Positions 61,131 to 64,000 of a stretch of DNA of 64,000 bases are shown here, one piece after another. The notes below the pieces were generated by a model. That model ran no database searches and had not been told where the DNA came from. It saw only the letters and a program-made list of their open reading frames with translations. Source of the DNA: Cyclobacteriaceae bacterium (GTDB taxonomy: Bacteria; Bacteroidota; Bacteroidia; Cytophagales; Cyclobacteriaceae); contig JAHBTX010000003.1 in assembly GCA_019638395.1 (NCBI GenBank), forward strand, positions 372,001-436,000, given 5' to 3'. A program made the translations under genes and the position numbers. Every line of letters starts with the position of its first letter. Position 1 is the first letter of the stretch.

Positions 61131-61208
61131 GCTCAATAATTAATTGAACCAGAGCTTTAAAGCCATCTCACTTAATTTTTAGCTGTAATACTCATGTAAT
61201 ATTTGGGT

Positions 61209-61216
61209 TACTTTTG
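61209..61216 (+). promoter_or_regulatory. -7 box of the esterase/PA14 gene
   Basis: TACTTTTG matches TAnnTTTG, 59 bases before the ATG at 61275. The rest of the 144-base spacer shows no other feature. Confidence 0.4.
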
Positions 61217-61274
61217 TTGAATTCTGCAGATTCAGCAAGTATATTTACAGTTGTCTTGGCTTTAACCCTCACTC

Positions 61275-64000
61275 ATGAAAAAATTGATTTTTCTGCTGAT
61301 TTCGACACTTTACCCCCTCATGTCGATTTCTCAATCCGTGCCTATGCCGGATTTGTATGCACTCAACCAGAATAACCTTGAGCCCTACGGATATACACAA
61401 GTAGGAACTAACTGGGATACATCGCCATTTTTACCCTTTGCCTATCAAAGGCGGTGGTTTAGGCTAATGCCTCCCAATGGAGTAACCTATAATTCGACAT
61501 CAAAAACTTGGTCTTTTACCCAGCCGGGGCAAAAATATCCTCTTATTCTGTTTTTTCACGGAGCAGGTGAGCGGGGAACAGACAACAATAATCAATTGAG
61601 GCATGGCGGACAGAAACACAGAGATGCAGTCCAAAACGGGCAATTTCCTGGCTTTTTGGTTTACCCTCAATCTGTAACTATAGAACAAGCTAAGCAACTT
61701 ATCGACAAACTATTGCAGGATTTACCAGTTGATCCCAACAGAATATATGTACATGGCTTATCCGGTGGCGGTGGTGATACATGGAAATTTGCTATTACCT
61801 ATCCTCAATTAGTGGCAGCTGCGTTTCCGATGTCGGCTTCTGATGACGCAGCAAAGACTCAATCAATGTTGTACATGCCTTTAAGACAAGCCCAAGGTGG
61901 AATGGATAATAACCCACACCCGGGATGGACTCAAACCATTGTGGATTGGTTTAATACCAATGGCGGGCATTTGGAGTATTTTTATTTGCCAACTGTTGGC
62001 CATGGTACTTGGGAAACCATGTATAACCGTGCAGACTTCTTCCCATGGTTCCTGTCACAGCGCAAAAACAAAATCCTCGTCAGGTATAAGCGTAATGAAA
62101 TATGCCCAGAGGCTGTGGTAAATGTTGATATGGGCTTTACACCCGGTTTTGACGCCTATGAATGGCGTAAAGATGGTGTGTTAATAAACGGACAAACAAG
62201 TCACAAGATAATTGCTACTTCTTATGGATCTTACACAGGCAGATTCAGGAGGGGCGGTGTATGGTCCGATTGGTCGGAACCAGTTGTAGTTGGGGTAAAA
62301 GCAACAACGAATACCCCGCCAATTCAGGCTAACGGGCTAGCGAGTATCGTGCTGCCGGCTCCGGATGGTAGAACAACTACAGAGTTGATGCTGCCAGAAG
62401 GTTACCAAAGCTACGCGTGGAGAAACTCCAACGGACAAATAGTTTCGACATCACGAATTTTTACAAATGTTCCTGTTGGTACTTACACAGCTACTGCAAA
62501 TGAGTTTAACGGTTGTGCAACCAACCCATCTCCGGCATTTACGGTTATTAATGCTAATGGCCCCAACAAACCTGATGCAATTGCTTCGTTTCTTGGTTAT
62601 GCCCTTACAGAGTCAAGCATTGCTTTATCCTGGACAGATAAGCCATCACCAACCTATAATGAAACTGGCTTTGAAATTTATCGCTCAACCTCATTAGCTT
62701 CAGGGTATAGCCTCATTGCTTTATTACCGGCCAACACAATTACTTACACCGATAATAACCTAACTCCTAACACTACCTACTACTACAAAATAAGGCCGGT
62801 AAATCAGTTTTCAGCGGGTCCGGTAAGTGAAACAATTTCAGTGCTTACACAGGTGGATAATATTCCTCCGACAGCTCCTTCCAATCTTACTATCACAAGT
62901 ACAACACCCAATGCAATTAGTTTACAATGGGGAGCATCATCAGATAATGTAGGAGTTTTTAAATATGATGTTTACAGAGATGACGTTAAAATCCTTGCCA
63001 CAGACTTAACCAATGCCACATTATATAATTTAACAGAGGGGCAGTCTTACCGCTTCTATGTAAGGGCTCGCGATCTTACCGGAAACATTTCAACGGAAAG
63101 TAACTTAGTGATAGGCAAGGCACAACCTTCAGCCTTTTCATATAAGTATTACGAGTTAGCTACAGCTCCAACTGTATTACCTAATTTCAATAACCTAACT
63201 CCAGTTCTAACAGGTTATTCGAATTCGTTGGATATTTCCGTTAGAAGACGTGATACAAACTTTGCCATGATGTGGCAAGGTGTTATCTACATTCCGGTTG
63301 CAGGTAACTATACTTTCATGACAAATTCAGATGATGGAAGTAAACTTTATATTGGTTCTTACAACGAAAATAATCTGGTTGTAAACAATGACGGAGCGCA
63401 TGGTACTCAGGATCGCGAGGGTACACGCAACTTCTCCCAACCTGGTGTTTATAACATCATTGTAACGTATTTTCAGGCTGGCGGTGGTTTAACAATGAAC
63501 CCTATCTACTGGAAGAATACAGCGCATGGAGTCGGTAATACGAAAACGGAGATTCCGCTCAGCCAATTTTTTGCACCTTCTAATCCTCCCGGTAGCCCCC
63601 CAACACCACCAACCAACCTAACAGCAACGGCTACATCCTTCAGTTCTATCAATTTAACATGGAGTGATGTTAGCAACAACGAGTCTGGTTTCCGGATATA
63701 CAGGTCCACAGCTAATACAGGTCCGTTTGTACCAGTGGCAACGGTAGGATCAAATGTTACTGCTTATCTAGATCAATCCTTAAACCCTTCTACGCGCTAT
63801 TATTATCGTATAACTGCCTTTGGTCAGTATGGCGAATCAGGCTTATCAAATCAGGTTCCGCGTGGCCTTACGTATTCATATTATGAAGCGCCATCAATCG
63901 CCAATATAAATGCACTCTTAAACCTTACACCGGTAAAAACTGGTCAATCGAACTTCTTTGATGTAAATCTCCGTGATCGGAACCAGAATTTTGGATTAAT
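61275..64000 (+). CDS. Secreted esterase with fibronectin III and PA14 modules (3' part beyond window)
   Basis: At least 908 codons, open to the end of the window. A signal peptide (MKKLIFLLISTLYPLMSISQ) is followed by an alpha/beta-hydrolase domain of prolyl-oligopeptidase or esterase type (about 60-275): oxyanion HGAGERGTDNNNQ, nucleophile elbow HGLSGGGGD (Ser163) and a likely catalytic His in VGHGTWE. Then come Ig-like (290-430) and fibronectin type III domains (about 435-620), a PA14 sugar-binding domain (about 620-770, YIPVAGNYTFMTNSDDGSKL), another fibronectin domain and the start of a second PA14 (from about 868). It is probably a type IX-secreted carbohydrate esterase; the sorting domain would lie beyond the edge. 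It may act on polysaccharide. Confidence 0.85.
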   Translation, partial: MKKLIFLLISTLYPLMSISQSVPMPDLYALNQNNLEPYGYTQVGTNWDTSPFLPFAYQRRWFRLMPPNGVTYNSTSKTWSFTQPGQKYPLILFFHGAGERGTDNNNQLRHGGQKHRDAVQNGQFPGFLVYPQSVTIEQAKQLIDKLLQDLPVDPNRIYVHGLSGGGGDTWKFAITYPQLVAAAFPMSASDDAAKTQSMLYMPLRQAQGGMDNNPHPGWTQTIVDWFNTNGGHLEYFYLPTVGHGTWETMYNRADFFPWFLSQRKNKILVRYKRNEICPEAVVNVDMGFTPGFDAYEWRKDGVLINGQTSHKIIATSYGSYTGRFRRGGVWSDWSEPVVVGVKATTNTPPIQANGLASIVLPAPDGRTTTELMLPEGYQSYAWRNSNGQIVSTSRIFTNVPVGTYTATANEFNGCATNPSPAFTVINANGPNKPDAIASFLGYALTESSIALSWTDKPSPTYNETGFEIYRSTSLASGYSLIALLPANTITYTDNNLTPNTTYYYKIRPVNQFSAGPVSETISVLTQVDNIPPTAPSNLTITSTTPNAISLQWGASSDNVGVFKYDVYRDDVKILATDLTNATLYNLTEGQSYRFYVRARDLTGNISTESNLVIGKAQPSAFSYKYYELATAPTVLPNFNNLTPVLTGYSNSLDISVRRRDTNFAMMWQGVIYIPVAGNYTFMTNSDDGSKLYIGSYNENNLVVNNDGAHGTQDREGTRNFSQPGVYNIIVTYFQAGGGLTMNPIYWKNTAHGVGNTKTEIPLSQFFAPSNPPGSPPTPPTNLTATATSFSSINLTWSDVSNNESGFRIYRSTANTGPFVPVATVGSNVTAYLDQSLNPSTRYYYRITAFGQYGESGLSNQVPRGLTYSYYEAPSIANINALLNLTPVKTGQSNFFDVNLRDRNQNFGL

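Noticed and set aside
1-64000. tRNA, rRNA, integrase, transposase or prophage genes
   Set aside because: None could be recognised in the spacers or coding regions.

Overview
The window reads as chromosomal DNA of a gliding or T9SS-equipped member of the Bacteroidota, most likely order Cytophagales. The reasons are the porX-tsaE-ald gene trio, two proteins ending in the gliding-motility (CHU_C) type IX sorting domain, a PorP/SprF-type outer-membrane protein, lipid A genes, and many promoter -7 boxes of the Bacteroidota form TAnnTTTG. No tRNA, rRNA, CRISPR array, transposase or prophage gene is visible. No gene-free stretch exceeds about 210 bases. Coding density is high, and many genes overlap by ATGA or a few bases.

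Layout. 1-3,000 (minus): lpxC (cut by the window edge), lpxD and an HD-domain phosphohydrolase. 3,056-6,995 (plus): porX, tsaE, ald and a secreted protein of unknown function. 7,035-19,500: housekeeping and catabolic genes, namely valS, an MFS transporter, an rRNA m5C methyltransferase, fumarylacetoacetase with a small membrane protein and a flavin-reductase-like protein, a luciferase-like oxidoreductase, pyruvate dehydrogenase E1 beta, an OmpA/TPR lipoprotein and a PspC protein. 19,478-32,986: mostly minus strand, with a glycosyltransferase/YbaB pair, a CHU_C surface protein directly behind hutH, hisS, a 51-residue basic protein, a DUF433/DUF5615 toxin-antitoxin-like pair, a phosphodiesterase, a DEAD-box helicase, a patatin, a membrane protein carrying a histidine-kinase dimerisation domain without the ATPase half, an FKBP lipoprotein and a membrane glycosyltransferase.

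33,175-44,947 (plus) is a surface-adhesin operon. It holds a protein of about 3,189 residues built from 33 repeats of about 80 residues (two alternating MBG-like types), then a PorP/SprF-type protein and a PD40/OmpA-like protein. 44,960-48,151 (minus) is a four-gene operon: UbiA-type phosphoribosyltransferase, methyltransferase, GT-C-like membrane protein and HAD phosphatase. It resembles lipid-linked pentose synthesis. 48,257-61,130 is an exopolysaccharide locus: Wzc-like chain-length protein, MBOAT acyltransferase plus SGNH-like partner, methyltransferase, Wzx flippase, GT4 and GT14 glycosyltransferases, a 35-residue membrane peptide, an O-antigen ligase/polymerase, AsnB-type amidotransferase and a half-size TolC-like protein. 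The window ends inside a large secreted esterase with fibronectin III and PA14 modules.

The least expected structure is a set of unrelated short repeat families. Two appear as in-frame, repeat-like tracts inside valS and hisS. Three lie in the spacers around hutH, hisS and the helicase. They look like small dispersed elements. No single locus can be shown from this sequence alone to be a wholly new system. The best candidates for follow-up are the repeat insertions, the lipid-linked pentose operon, the coupled 35-residue membrane peptide and the kinase-like protein without an ATPase domain.
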